DNA of 64,000 nt from Tillus elongatus (lineage: Eukaryota; Arthropoda; Insecta; Coleoptera; Cleridae), in assembly GCA_964006375.1 (NCBI GenBank), contig OZ023267.1:28518739-28582738 (forward strand). Reading direction: 5' to 3'. The position numbers and the translations under genes are program-made. The notes beneath the pieces are model-generated. The model was not told the origin of the DNA. It ran no database searches and saw only the letters and a program-made list of their open reading frames with translations. Below are positions 12,057 through 27,796 of this stretch, one piece after another (position 1 is the stretch's first letter; every line of letters begins with the position of its first letter).

Positions 12057-12478
12057 TTTTTCAAATGAAAACTCAAAATTTTCCCGGAAAACCTCGTCCG
12101 ATTTTCTGATTAACGAACTTGTCGAAGCCATTTACAAAAGGAAGGTATGTGCCAAATTTTATCAAAATCGGCCCATTATTCTTTGAGATAAAAATTTTTT
12201 TCGAATGAAAACTCAACATTTTCTCGGAAAACCATGTTCGAATTTCCTGACTAACAAACTTGTCAAATCCATTTACAAAAGGAAGGTACATGCCAAATTT
12301 TATTAAAATCGGCTTATTACTTTTTGAGATAAGAATTTTTTTCGAATGAAAACTCAAAATTTTCCCGGAAAACCTTGTCCGATTTTCCTGACTAACGAAC
12401 TTATCCAATCCATTTACAAAAGAAAGGTACGTGCCAAATTTTATCAAAATCAGCCCATTATTTTTTGAGTTATCGGTG
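12057..12478. repeat. Three tandem copies of a 141-bp unit
   Basis: The block AAACTCAAAATTTTCCCGG starts at 12068, 12209 (one or two changes) and 12350, giving a period of 141 bp. Other family E copies have a single unit. Confidence 0.9.
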
Positions 12479-12479
12479 T

Positions 12480-12492
<13 letters not shown>

Positions 12493-12563
<71 letters not shown>
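12493..12563. repeat. (TA)n microsatellite
   Basis: Core of family E copy 1, preceded by three CATA units. Confidence 0.98.
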
Positions 12564-12566
<3 letters not shown>

Positions 12567-12693
12567 GAAACTGACCCCGGATATGGGTTTTAGGGGTCCT
12601 AGTTCGCGCTCATTTGCAAAATTTTTTTCAAAATTCAAAAGTCTGGATCTCTCCTTTACTGAATTTTTTCTACGAAAATTCACTAATTATTAT

Positions 12694-13304
12694 TTTTTAT
12701 TATTATTTGGCTTTCATGTAACAAACGATCGATGTTATCATATATTATCTAATAACATTGTTGGAAATCTCGGCTAACCTATCGAATTTCCAATATGATG
12801 TTTTAGCATCATGAATTTCGTTTTAATTAAATGAAGTATTATGAAAATTTCTGTTCTCCCTTAATCAATTCCTGTAAACTTGAACTTCATCGTTACCTGA
12901 ATATTTATAGACATGTTTTATTTTTATTTTACTGTGCCAGACAATTTGCCTTGTGTTGTTAGAAAGCAAATAAAATAAGACTTCTTCCGCATCATAGACG
13001 AGAGGCTTCCTTTACAACTATTGAGTTCAATTTTATCTGCACTTGATACGCCTGAACTTGATGTGGATGCAGCTGTGAATAGCTGGTTAATATTGCCAAG
13101 GAAAATAGTTCGCCAAAATATAAGAGGCAAAGTGAATCTTGCTGCCGGGCGTTATTTAGATTTATTAATCTTGTGTTGTTTGTGAGCAGCTCTACTAAAA
13201 TAGTCTACGCAGGGGTAGCAATTACAAGGTAGAGTATAAAATCGCAAATCATAAAACATTATCAACATCACAACAACTATTTAGCATTGGATACATGGCT
13301 TTAT
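12694..13304. other. Unassigned, possible decayed coding remnant
   Basis: On the plus strand 13010-13160 translates without stops to a segment beginning ILSALDTPELDVDAAVNSW. It looks protein-like, but I do not recognise the family. Confidence 0.35.
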
Positions 13305-13908
<604 letters not shown>

Positions 13909-13969
13909 GCATCTTGTAAGATATTGCGATAAATGTCAAATTAATATTAACTGTGAGTCTGACAGCAAA

Positions 13970-15018
13970 ATGCCTGTTGAACGTCTCAGTGTAAGAAAAA
14001 AAATTGAATCAATAAGATTTGTTTGGTGATGGTGTTCGAAATAGCAGAGAACTTTATCGGAGACATCCACAGAGAAATCCAATTAGACGTGGAACTGCAG
14101 CAGCTTTGAATGAACGATTTTCTCAAACGGGAGGTGTTGTGAACAATATCTCGCCTGTTAGAAACCGAAAAAGTAATGATGATAGCATAATCTTGGCTTC
14201 AACTCAAGCCAATCCCCAGATGAGTTTACGTCAAAGGGCTGTTTTATTGGATGTAAGTAAAGAAAAAATGAGAAGACGCCTTGTGCGTCATAAAATAAAG
14301 CCTTTCAAGCCAAAGTTTCTGCACTCGTTGAGAGAAGGAGATGAGCTGAAACAATGAGATTATTGCCTTTGGGCCCAAGGTAACTTTCTGAGTGATTTTA
14401 ACATTTTTTAGTAAAATTTTATTTACGGACGAGGCAACATTCACTACCAATGGAATAGTATCTGCCCAAAATTCCAGATATTGGTACGCTGAAAACCCTC
14501 ACTGGGTTATCAATTGTAAAACACAGTATTTACAAAAAGTTAATGCGTGTGTGGAATTTTGGGAGATAAAATAATTGGTCTTTTTTTTTGTGGCAACACC
14601 TTGAACGCAGATCGATTGCTTCATTTTTTTAATAATGAATTAAGGCACTGTATCGAAGGTATGCCTATCAACGTGCGACAGGATATGTATTTTCAATTAG
14701 ACGGTGCTTCTATTCACAACTCTCAGTTAGTCAGAAATTGGATAAATCTACATCTTTCATTAAAGGAACAGTCCTTTTGAACAGTGTCCTCCTCGGTCTC
14801 CTGACACTAGGCCACTAGACTTCTGTTTTTGGGGCTCTGTTAAGAATAAGGTGTACAAAGAGAGGCCCCAAAGCGGCGAGGAACTTTGCGAGAAAATAAG
14901 GCAGGCTTGTCGTGAAATAAATATAGCATAACTAAGAAAAGTTGCCAGCAATAATCGTAAACGGATTGAAAAATGCATCAGGCTTGAAGGTGGGCTAGTT
15001 GAAGCAGACTACAATTAA
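13970..15018 (+). pseudogene. mariner/DUF4817-type transposase, frameshifted
   Basis: IS630-Tc1-mariner transposases cut DNA with a DDE/D triad. ATG at 13970 (MPVERLSVRKKIESI) is followed by a frameshift near 14020. A helix-turn-helix-like segment follows (QMSLRQRAVLLDVSKEKMRR). The triad is recognisable: first Asp at 14428 in LFTDEATFTTNG, second at 14700 in FQLDGASIHNS, third at 14818 in PLDFCFWG. Spacing between the second and third is about 38 residues, with a one-base frame break near 14775. The C-terminus ends at the TAA at 15016. A stop at 14355 and another in-frame stop near 14930 also break it. Family certain, activity excluded. Confidence 0.85.
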
Positions 15019-15127
15019 TAATTTTATATTCAATTTAATTGTACTTTTGTTAGAGTTTATGTTTAAGTTTAGTTGAATAAATCACGTACCGTTGTTTTCT
15101 TTTGATACTGACGATGTCTGTGGTTTC

Positions 15128-15474
15128 CGTGGCAATCTACCTGTTAAAATCTGATGAAAAATTTGGAGTCTGCCTACAAATTTACAAAAAACTAACAATT
15201 CGAATTTTGACTTGAAACTCGGTATCTGCTGTTAAAAGTGAAAATTGGTCTGAATAACTTTTTGAAGTAACTTTTTTTATATCTCTAACGCATCGCAAAA
15301 TATAGAGAACCAGCCCTATTCCTGAAATCATAGTAGGCTGGGTTGACATCTGACATTTAAAGTGGGTAGGCTATTCAAACAGCCGAATGACGTTTTACAT
15401 CTATACAAAAATTGAAAGCGTTATCTCTAAAAATAAAGAAAATACAGGCGTGTCTTTATCTTAAGTGTGTCACA

Positions 15475-15477
<3 letters not shown>
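15128..15477. repeat. Right terminal inverted repeat of the mariner-like element
   Basis: Inverted partner of 13558-13908. Confidence 0.9.

Positions 15478-15534
<57 letters not shown>
15478..15534. repeat. (TA)n microsatellite
   Basis: Directly abuts the right end of the mariner-like element. Together with 13412-13559 it may be one tract split by insertion at TA. Confidence 0.97.
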
Positions 15535-15536
<2 letters not shown>

Positions 15537-16409
15537 TGCTATGTGTAGCAAATATAGCATGAAAATTAGAAACTTATTATGGGGAAAAAGGAGTTATATC
15601 TATAAAGTTTATGTATCCCGAAGTGTAAATTTACCGAATAGTTGAAAGAGTATTAGAGGATAATTAGCATAATGCCAGTGGGGATTTAATTTAGCCAGAA
15701 ATATTTATCAGAGGATTTGCAAAACACAAATAAAGATAAATATCATTGTAAACAAAAGAGTAGAAAAATGTGTTGATTTTATTTTAAAAACATTAAACTG
15801 TTTTATAAAATGTTTTATAAAAAGTTTATGGGTCAAATTAATTAGGTAGTGATTTGTGTATAGACGCAGATTGTAAATAGCAAATGTTTAGGAGATAAGA
15901 TAGAAGCTAGAAGTGCAATGTGTAACGCAAAAGAGACACGTGTGATGAAGTAGTGTTTTTATAGACTTCAATGTATGAAGAGAAAAACATGAGAAAAATA
16001 TTTCACATGAATGATAACGTAGAAACGACACACAATCTTTATCAGAAAAACATCGATTTGTGTTTGTCTGATAAAAGGTAGTGAACCGTCGCAGGATGGC
16101 TTGCTAGTGGTCTCGTCGAATTTTTCAGTCAGTGGCAGTAGCTAGCGAGTTACTTGTGGTGTCGCATAAAAGAAGTTTTTGAATGGTAACCTCAAGTATG
16201 AAGACAATAAGCTTTGATTTTCAATGGAAGCCATATGGAAGTCAATGAGTGTTCTGTAGTAACAAGGGCCACATAAAGCCATACAATAATCAGCTGCAGC
16301 AGCGTAATGGTGAATAATAAAAACCCACATCACCAGATATTTAGGAAACAGTCCCAATTTCAACATGCCTTACACACTTTGTCCCTACATTAGGGTAGAA
16401 ATGGGCCAG
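15535..16409. other. Unassigned intronic sequence
   Basis: No gene or repeat recognised. Confidence 0.4.
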
Positions 16410-16560
16410 GGCTGACAATTTATTAAATTGTTAGTTGGTTGTATGCAGTCTCTATTTCTTTAACACTTTGTGTTATTTGGAGCTTGCGTGACAACATACC
16501 ACTTGGTTCCGCCACTAGGTGGCGGCATGCTCACCACTCACTTAGTGATGAATAGACATT
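16410..16560 (+). mobile_element. Hammerhead-bearing repeat family R1, 5' fragment
   Basis: Shares GTTAGTTGGTTGTATGCAG, the AACACTTTGTGTTATTTGGAG block and CACTAGGTGGCGGCATGC with 22661-22960 and 51885-52170. Truncated before the ribozyme part. Confidence 0.7.
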
Positions 16561-17108
16561 TAAGTAGTAGGTCCAATTGTAATTATTGTAAACATTAATG
16601 TGCAAATTTCTATATTCTTTGGTTAGCTTAAGAACCACTTATTGATCTATTTATCGTAGTTAAAATATTAAGGGGAATATTTTTCTATAATTCTGTATAA
16701 AAAAATTAAAAAACCAAGGGAAAGCCCGAAATATCGGCAAAATCATAAAACGTACGTTGAATCATTTATTCTTATAGGATTTCAATTATTTAATTCAGTG
16801 ACAATTATTTTATTCAGTAAACTTCACTTTGATGTAAATATGTTACGAGTGAATCATAGGAAATAAAATATTGTAGATTTTATTTCCATAGTCTGGTTGA
16901 TTTGACCTATAAAAGTATCATCCAGTAAGTGCAAAAAAGGGAAAATTTAGAGAATTTATAAAAGAACAAAACTAAAAGTCAAATGAAAATACTTTAATGA
17001 AATATCTAATACTCTAGACTAAACTAAATAGGACAAAAGTGAAAACAATTTGTAGTAAAGCAAAATGCTAATCGGATATTAGATCCCTTCCTTGAGAAAA
17101 GAAATATT

Positions 17109-17112
<4 letters not shown>
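16561..17112. other. Unassigned intronic sequence
   Basis: No gene or repeat recognised. Confidence 0.4.

Positions 17113-17187
<75 letters not shown>
17113..17187. repeat. (TA)n microsatellite
   Basis: Left border of the inverted repeat at 17188-18022, mirrored by the tract at 18023. Confidence 0.97.
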
Positions 17188-17189
<2 letters not shown>

Positions 17190-17262
17190 GAAAGATTTCC
17201 GCGGTCTTTAATGTGAGACATGCTTGGTTCTCGGGTTAAACCGCGTCCAGAATTTATGGAAA

Positions 17263-17302
17263 CTCGACGTTTCGGCTCCTGTTTTGGAGCCATTTTCAAG
17301 AG
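17263..17302 (-). ncRNA. Hammerhead-like motif, left end of PLE-D
   Basis: Same fold as 17935-17974: stem I CUC/GAG; core UUGAAAA; extra U; 6-bp stem II; GAA; AC/GU; C17. Confidence 0.4.
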
Positions 17303-17590
17303 GTAAAGGAAATATGTAAGGACACTCTAAGGCCTCAATCTGCCTACTCCTTAGAGTGGTGGATAAAGGCAGGTTGGGTTGTTGTAGCTCGATTACGGGG
17401 CCTCAATCTGCCTACTCCCCAAATCTCGCTGGAGATCGTCTGTGAGGTCTCAGTGTGTTCAACCCTAGGCCTCAGATCTCTCTGAGGCCTAGGGTTGAAC
17501 ACACTGACACCTCACAGACGATCTCCAGCGAGATTTGGGGAGTAGGCAGATTGAGGCCCCGTAATCGAGCTACAACAACCCAACCTGCCT

Positions 17591-17940
17591 TTATCCACCA
17601 CTCTAAGGAGTAGGCAGATTGAGGCCTTAGAGTGTCCTTACATATTTCCTTTACCTACCTTTGTCCACCACTCTAAGGAGTAGGCAGATTGAGGCCTTAG
17701 AGTGTCCATACATATTTCCTTTACCCACCTTTGTCCATCACTCTAAGGAGTAGGCAGATTGAGGCCTTAGAGTGTCCTTACATATTTCCTTTACCCACAT
17801 TTGTCCACCACTCTAAGGAGTAGGCAGATTGAGGCCTTAGAGTTCCCTTACATATTTCCTTTACCCACCTTTGTCCATCACTCTAAGGAGTAGGCAGATT
17901 GAGGCCTTAGAGTGTCCTTACATATTTCCTTTACCTCTTG
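17591..17940. repeat. 70-bp tandem repeat, five copies
   Basis: CTCTAAGGAGTAGGCAGATT starts at 17601, 17671, 17741, 17811 and 17881, an exact 70-bp period with few substitutions. Only one copy is in the left arm (about 17310-17365). Confidence 0.95.
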
Positions 17941-17974
17941 AAAATGGCTCCAAAACAGGAGCCGAAACGTCGAG
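17935..17974 (+). ncRNA. Hammerhead-like motif, right end of PLE-D
   Basis: Stem I CUC/GAG; core UUGAAAA (17938-17944); U; stem II GGCUCC-AAAACA-GGAGCC; GAA; stem III AC/GU; GUC triplet. Relative to CUGANGA, both C3 and G8 are changed, to U and A. These two positions pair in the active fold, so the change preserves a Watson-Crick pair. Activity is doubtful. Confidence 0.4.
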
Positions 17975-18018
17975 TTTCCATAAATTCTGGACGCGGTTTA
18001 ACCCGAGAAACAAGCATG

Positions 18019-20705
<2,687 letters not shown>

Positions 20706-20900
20706 AGTAAGTAAAGAAACATTAGTAGTAATTACATGTTGAATCCAATAGAAAAGATTAGTATTTTTAATAGCCCATAAAAACCGTTATATTTAAATTC
20801 TCATGTTCTCTTTGATGGTTAGGGTGTGTTGCATGAAGTAAATTAATTACAAAGTATTGCTAACTAAATTTCTAATACATAACAAACCAGCACACTATAG

Positions 20901-20902
<2 letters not shown>

Positions 20903-20988
<86 letters not shown>

Positions 20989-20991
20989 ATA
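20903..20991. repeat. (TA)n microsatellite
   Basis: With two CATA interruptions near its right end; internal to family E copy 2. Confidence 0.97.
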
Positions 20992-21336
20992 CTGATAACT
21001 CAAGAAATAATGGGCCGATTTTGATTTGGTCGGTACCCTCATCGCTTCATTTGTAAGTTTGTAAATGGCTTAGGTAAGTTCGTTATATAAGAAAATCGGA
21101 CTAGTTTTTCCAGGAAAATGTTGGGTTTTCTTTTGAACATTTTTAAATCTGAGAAAAGAAGAAAGTAATGATAATGAAATTCGGTACGCAGATTTCTATT
21201 AAAGAAAGTATAGTGTATAACAAAACTTAGGTCTCTAAGCTGACAGAAAAAAAGTGATAATCATTTTTTTAATGAAAAAGATATCCAAAAACGATTTATT
21301 TTTATGAAAAAATCGCTACTATAACGCAGGCTCCAT
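20903..21336 (+). mobile_element. Family E copy 2, partial
   Basis: (TA)n followed by the ATAACTCAAGAAATAATGGG segment and the terminal CTATAACGCAGGCTCCATCC, a decayed form of the usual end. The hairpin module is missing on its left. Confidence 0.65.
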
Positions 21337-22018
<682 letters not shown>

Positions 22019-22660
22019 TTTTAATCGTAATTACCTATACTGTCACCCGCAGAATTATTTTCCTTTTCTCCTAAATCACCCTATATCTATTCTCATGACG
22101 TCACACACACACACAATCGATCAAATTACCTGTGCTTCATACCTCCTCTTGTAATAAGTGACCTCATTTATTGTAGGATGCCTGATATTTTTATTGGGTC
22201 ATTTTCTGTATTGATTTATATCCGCGAACATCTTGGCATTGTCGTTATTTTTATTTATGTAATTAGCTTCGTTGAAATTACCACTTTAACTTTGAACTTA
22301 GAGCTAGAGATACAGAGAGGGGAAGAACGCAAAATATTGACTTTGAGGTCATTGACACAAACACTACATAGGTATCGTACTATTACGGGAGCATCAGAAA
22401 CATAAATGCATTTGTAATATCTAGTTAGATTCGCAACATAGTGCTTCCAATTAGCAGAGATATTTCTGCAAACATTATAATTGTTTTGATTTTAAATCGT
22501 CGGCGGACAGAGGCGGCACCTAAGATTTTAAAATCGGGTTTTGCCAAGTACAGAATGTTTGTCAGCTTGTTTATAATGGTAACAAAATATATATGAAAAA
22601 ACGCAAAAAAACAAGTTTAGGGAGTAAAAAGAAATTTTTTTTTCTGGTTTTAATTTTTTT
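22019..22660. other. Unassigned
   Basis: Only a short (CA)n at about 22103-22114 is recognised. Confidence 0.4.
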
Positions 22661-22960
22661 AATATTTAATAGGCTGACAATTTATGAAATTGTTAGTTGG
22701 TTGTATACAGTCTCTATTTTTTAACACTTTGTGTTATTTGGAGCTGGCGTGACAACATACTACTTGGTTCCGCAACTAGATGGCGACACGCTCACCACTC
22801 ACATAGTGTGAAAAGGCTGGCTACTTTAGCCCTATTACTTCAGAGGTTTATTTTCGCTTCAATTGGTATGTCGTACTGAAGAGCTCTAATGAGAGCTAAA
22901 CCGGTCTACGGTTCTAATTCATTTAGCCTTACATTATATAGATTATTAAAAATAAAAGCG
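22661..22960 (+). mobile_element. Hammerhead-bearing repeat R1, copy A
   Basis: Opens with GCTGACAATTTATGAAATTG, then GTTAGTTGGTTGTATACAG, CGTGACAACATACTACTTGG and a ribozyme-like segment at 22872-22911. Same family as 16410, 51885 and 60172. Confidence 0.7.
22872..22911 (+). ncRNA. Hammerhead ribozyme motif, likely inactive
   Basis: Stem I CGUA/UACG; core CUGAAGA; stem II GCUCU-AAUG-AGAGC; then UAA in place of GAA; stem III ACC/GGU; C17. G12, the general base, is replaced by U. Confidence 0.6.
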
Positions 22961-23084
22961 TTGAACTCAAAAAGATGCTATAGAAGTTGTTTTAATAGTT
23001 CTTGGGTAATATAAACATTATATTCTATGCTATTTGTATTATATAATTATGATATGTTGAGTATTAATTAACTCTGGTATTTTG

Positions 23085-23535
23085 TTTATATTGATTTAGA
23101 TATATGTTGAAAATGTTGGCGGAATCAACGACGTTTAGATGAGAGAAAGCCGAAAAAACTCTGTTTGCTTGCGATTTGAACCTCGAATCATGAGTGGTCT
23201 AGATAGCATTTTCAAAAGAGCCAACTTGCAGTTAACATTTTCGACAAAAATACTTTAAAAAACTTGCTAAATAACCCAAAAGACAAGGACAGTACGGAGT
23301 AAATGTCGGGAATTTATGAAATAAGTTGTAAAGATTGTGAATTTAAATACGTCGACAACCAAGAAGATCTATTTCAATTCGATTCAAAGAACATTTAGCA
23401 CAAGTAAGATACGGTACTATAGATAGATCTTCCGTCGCCCGACGTATCTGGGATAATAATCACCACGTTAATGAAGAGAATCTAAAATTAGTAAAAAAAA
23501 TATTAGACAGCCAGGACAGTTAAATGTCTTCGAGA

Positions 23536-23609
<74 letters not shown>

Positions 23610-23640
23610 CTAAATCTAGTAATAAATATAATTATGAATC
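23085..23640 (+). pseudogene. Penelope-like GIY-YIG end, PLE-A copy 2
   Basis: Aligns to the C-terminal third of PLE-A copy 1: CLRFEPRIMSGLDSIFKRAN, LQLTFSTK, then GIYEISCKDCEFKYVD near 23310. A small deletion removes the GQT that should follow, and RRSISIRF and the family tail continue in other frames. A (TA)n tract at 23537 replaces sequence after FESI, the same spot expanded in the left arm of copy 3. The terminal arms are missing. Confidence 0.8.
23537..23607. repeat. (TA)n microsatellite
   Basis: Expansion at the GAGAGTATA site of PLE-A copy 2. Confidence 0.97.
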
Positions 23641-23704
23641 TTGCTCCGCCGCCTGATGGATTGCTTTATAAAATAAATACAGGTGAAAGCCCGTCTAAGA
23701 GATA

Positions 23705-23932
23705 ATAAAAAGTCTGGACGCAGCAAATGTGTTATGGAAGTGAATTTTTATAAAAATGCTATGAATAGCAAATATGTCTTTTTAATGCAAGCAATCATCA
23801 ATTTGGTTACCGGTATAACTGATATGGTAGAAACAGTGTGCCATATTTTATCAAAATAACTTATTGTTTGAAAATATACACAAATTTTCCGACAATAAAC
23901 TTTAAATGTTGGTTTCCTATAGCCTATATAGT
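23705..23932 (+). mobile_element. TCTGGACGC MITE, partial copy
   Basis: Starts AAGTCTGGACGCAGCAAATG and contains ATCAATTTGGTTACCGG; abuts the full copy at 23934. Confidence 0.65.
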
Positions 23933-23933
23933 A

Positions 23934-24262
23934 AAAACTCTGGACGCAGCAAGTGCGTTATGGTAGTGAATTTTCATAAAAATGTTTTTAATTGCAAATA
24001 TGTGTGTTTCCTTTTTAAGAAAGCAGGCATCAAATTTGGTTACCAGTATAACCTATATAGTAAAAACAATGTGCCTTGTTTCATCAAAATAACTTTATTG
24101 TGTGAAAATGTACAAAAATTTCCAAAAGTAAACTTAAAGTGTTCCCGAAAAAACACGTTTCTTGGTCAACCTTATAGGTTAATAGCAAATTGAGCTGTTC
24201 AAATATGAAACATTTGATCAAAAATCGCTACCATAACGCACTTGCTGCGTCCAGAATTTCTT
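23934..24262. mobile_element. TCTGGACGC MITE, full copy with terminal inverted repeats
   Basis: Ends CTCTGGACGCAGCAAGTGCG and CGCACTTGCTGCGTCCAGA, inverted repeats of about 30 bp. No coding content. This is the most repeated end in the window, with more than 20 occurrences by eye. The same ends also close family E. Confidence 0.8.
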
Positions 24263-25043
24263 TTCTTACAAACATGCATCGCTGAAAAATTCAAAAATGC
24301 AATAACATAAGGCGTGTTTGATTAAAAAAAAAAGAAAATTTGTATCACCAACGACTTATGGGCCATCCTGTGATTGTAGAAATATTTTTTTAAGATGTAG
24401 CTCAAGACACCCTATAATTAATATATACAAATTTTCTTCATATCTTGTATAATAACGGATATATTGAGCTTTATTGATTTTTTACGAAAATTCAACAAAA
24501 ATTATATACCATTAAACGATAAACTCTAAAGCTAAGACTACTTCCAATCATCAGAGAAAGGGTCTATTTGAAATGAATTTTCTGGAAACATTTTAGTAAA
24601 ATGAAGGACAATGACGGTTGAAACTAAGACTTCAGAGTTTGTAAAAGATCCTTCTTGAGACATTTCATTTCCATATCCCGTATTAGATTCAAGTTCTTTG
24701 CCTAAATGTTGCCGATTTTGACGTTTTAAATCGCAACTTTGACGTTTTGAAGAAAACCCCAATTTATTTTTATTTAAATGCCTATAACTTTTTTGTCTTT
24801 TGACCTACATAGCTATATTTTGGTAGGTGGCTTACCTATAAGGATATTAACTAGCGTACCAAATTTTGCCCTTACTTTGTTAATTCCGGAGATATAATTT
24901 TTTTTTGAAAGAAAACACAAAATTTTCCGGGAAAACCTGGGCAGATTTTCTTGGCTAACGAACTTATGCAAGCCATTTGCAAAAGGAATTTTTCCACCAA
25001 ATTTAGTCAAAATCGGCCTATTATTTTTTGAGTTATCGGTGTG

Positions 25044-25168
<125 letters not shown>

Positions 25169-25300
25169 ATATAAAAATTGAAACGGACCCCGGATATGTG
25201 TTCTAGGGGGCCTAGTTCGCGGTCATTTGAAGAAATTTTTTCAAAATTCAAAAGTCGGGATCTCCTCATTAGTGAATTTTTTTTAAGAAAATTCACTAAA

Positions 25301-25689
25301 AACAATGTACCATATTTCATCAAAATAACTTTATTGTTTGAAAAAGTACAAACATTTTCCGAAAATAAACTTAAGATGTTCTCCAGAAAAACTGGTCCGA
25401 TTTTTCTGCCCAACTAACCTGTTCAAGCTATTTAACCACCAAGCAAGATATATTTATTCACAAGAAGCTTTCCGACGGAACCTCCAAAAAGAATTTACAT
25501 AAAAATTTGCAAACAATTTTTTCACGAAAATCCGAAAATATTTTTTTTACAATAACTCATTAAAAATTTATTACGAAAATGACACAAAAATCTTGCAAAC
25601 AATGATTTCTACAGAAAAACAAGAAAAATTCTGCGAAAATTTACTATTTTTTTTACAAAAAATTTGAATACATACAATTCAAATTATAT
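25301..25689. other. A-rich MITE-derived sequence
   Basis: Begins with MITE interior (AACAATGTACCATATTTCAT) and then decays to A-rich sequence; no gene. Confidence 0.45.
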
Positions 25690-26160
<471 letters not shown>

Positions 26161-27796
26161 AGGTGAAAAGACAAAAACGTTATAGGCATTTAAAGAAGAA
26201 TTAATTGGGGTTTTCCTCAAAACGTCAAAGTTGCGATTTAAAACGTCAAAATTGGCAACCAAATTTCATACGCGGGTTTATATCATTATAGGTAAGTTAC
26301 CTACCAAAATTTAACTCTATAGGTGAAAGGACAAAAAAGTTACAGGCATCTAAAGAAACATAAATTTGGGTTTTCCTCAAAACGTCAAAAGTCGCGATTT
26401 TAAACGTCAAAATTTAGGCAATGAACCTGAAACTAATATGAGGTATGAAAGGAAAATGTCGCAAGAATAATGTTTTACAAAGCCTGAAGTCTTAGTTTCA
26501 ATCGTCATTGTCCTTCATTTTACTAAAATATTCCCAGAAAATTCATTTCAAATAGACACTTTCTCTGATGCTTTGGCTGTCGGTTTAGTTAAGTTGATGC
26601 TTTCGCTGTAGGTTTAGTGAAGTTTATGGTTTAACGGTCTATAATTTTTAGCTAATTTTCGTAGAAAAGATTCGTTAGTGAATTTTAGCATTTTTTATCG
26701 AAATATGATGCATGTTTGTAAGAAAAAATCTGGACGCAGTAAGTGCGTTTTGGTAGCTAATTTTCATTAGATCCTCCAAATTTATAACTCATTTGCTATC
26801 AACGTAAGTTTTGTTGGTTAGGAAACCAACATTTAACTGTATTTTCGGAAAATTTTTGTATGAACGCAGCAAGGGCATTTTGGTTGCGAATTTTCATTAA
26901 GTGTTCCAAATTTCAATAACTCAATTTGCTATTAACCTAAGGTTCATTGGCTGGGAGACCAGTTTTTTCAGAAACATTTAAAATTTAATTTCCGAAAATT
27001 TTTGTACATTTTCAAATAATTATTTTGATAAAATATGATACATTGTTCCTACTGTATAGGTTATACCGGTAACCAAATTGATGCCTGTTCGCATTAGAGC
27101 GATATATTTGTAATTATTTTTTTTTAAATGAAAATTCACTTCCATAACGCACTTGCTGCGTCCAGAGTTTTTCCTAATCTATAACTAAGTTTCTAATGTA
27201 GGAAAATGCAAAAAAATATTTCGAAAACTAGAGTCTGTAGGTATAGGGAGTTGTTCAATTGGAAAAATTGAGTTAACGACCGTTCGAAGTTTTCCAAATT
27301 CAGTCACTATTTGAGAGCGCTCTCTATACGAAATCTTAATTTTTTCGACAAATAATATTAAACGAAAAGTTCTTCGAATGCCTCACTTTCATGAGACTCC
27401 CCTGTCTATTGGTAAATGTAATTAAAACCTACATAAATGCGCCATTTTCATCGGACTTCGATTTGCATTGGTAAAAACGCTGTATCACAATTTTTTATAT
27501 GTTCCAAAATGTAAAAACTCTGGAAGCAGCAAGTGCGTTATGGTAGCGATTTTTTTTAAAATATTTTTAATAGCAAATATCTTTCTTTGATAAAAGCAGG
27601 CATCAAACTTGGTTGCCTATATGTATATATATATAGTTTTCGAAATATTTTTTTGCATTTTCCTATATGCTTATTTGTGGAACATACTGTAAAATTTGAA
27701 TCAATAAAACATACTTTACTACTACTACTACTACTATATATATATATATAGTATTCATCGAAATAACTTTACTGTTTGAAAATATATAAACATTTT
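26161..27796. other. Mosaic of MITE and family E fragments
   Basis: MITE ends at about 26725, 26865, 27145 and 27515. The stretch 26575-26760 recurs directly at 29565-29765 and inverted at 31680-31890. A (CTA)n run is at 27718-27736. No gene. Confidence 0.6.

Larger units (their letters stand above)
11866..12693 (-). mobile_element. Family E repeat with (TA)n core, copy 1
   Basis: Read left to right: GCCTGGATGCAGCAAGTGCG end, then a long A-rich segment, a triplicated 141-bp segment, (TA)n, a GACCCCGGATATGGG block, and a terminal hairpin (CTGAATTTTTT...GAAAATTCAC) ending near 12693. The same order occurs, in either orientation, in about ten places in the window. It encodes no protein. The layout recalls Helentron-associated DINE/HINE elements, which is inference. 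Confidence 0.65.

Noticed and set aside
12073..12486. 137-codon frame with repeated SKxNxPILIKFG as a tandem-repeat protein
   Set aside because: The same sequence occurs in both orientations across the window as family E, with frames broken in other copies. The open frame is incidental.
17591..17940. CRISPR-like array (five evenly spaced repeats)
   Set aside because: The whole 70-bp unit is conserved, with no variable spacers, and the context is eukaryotic.
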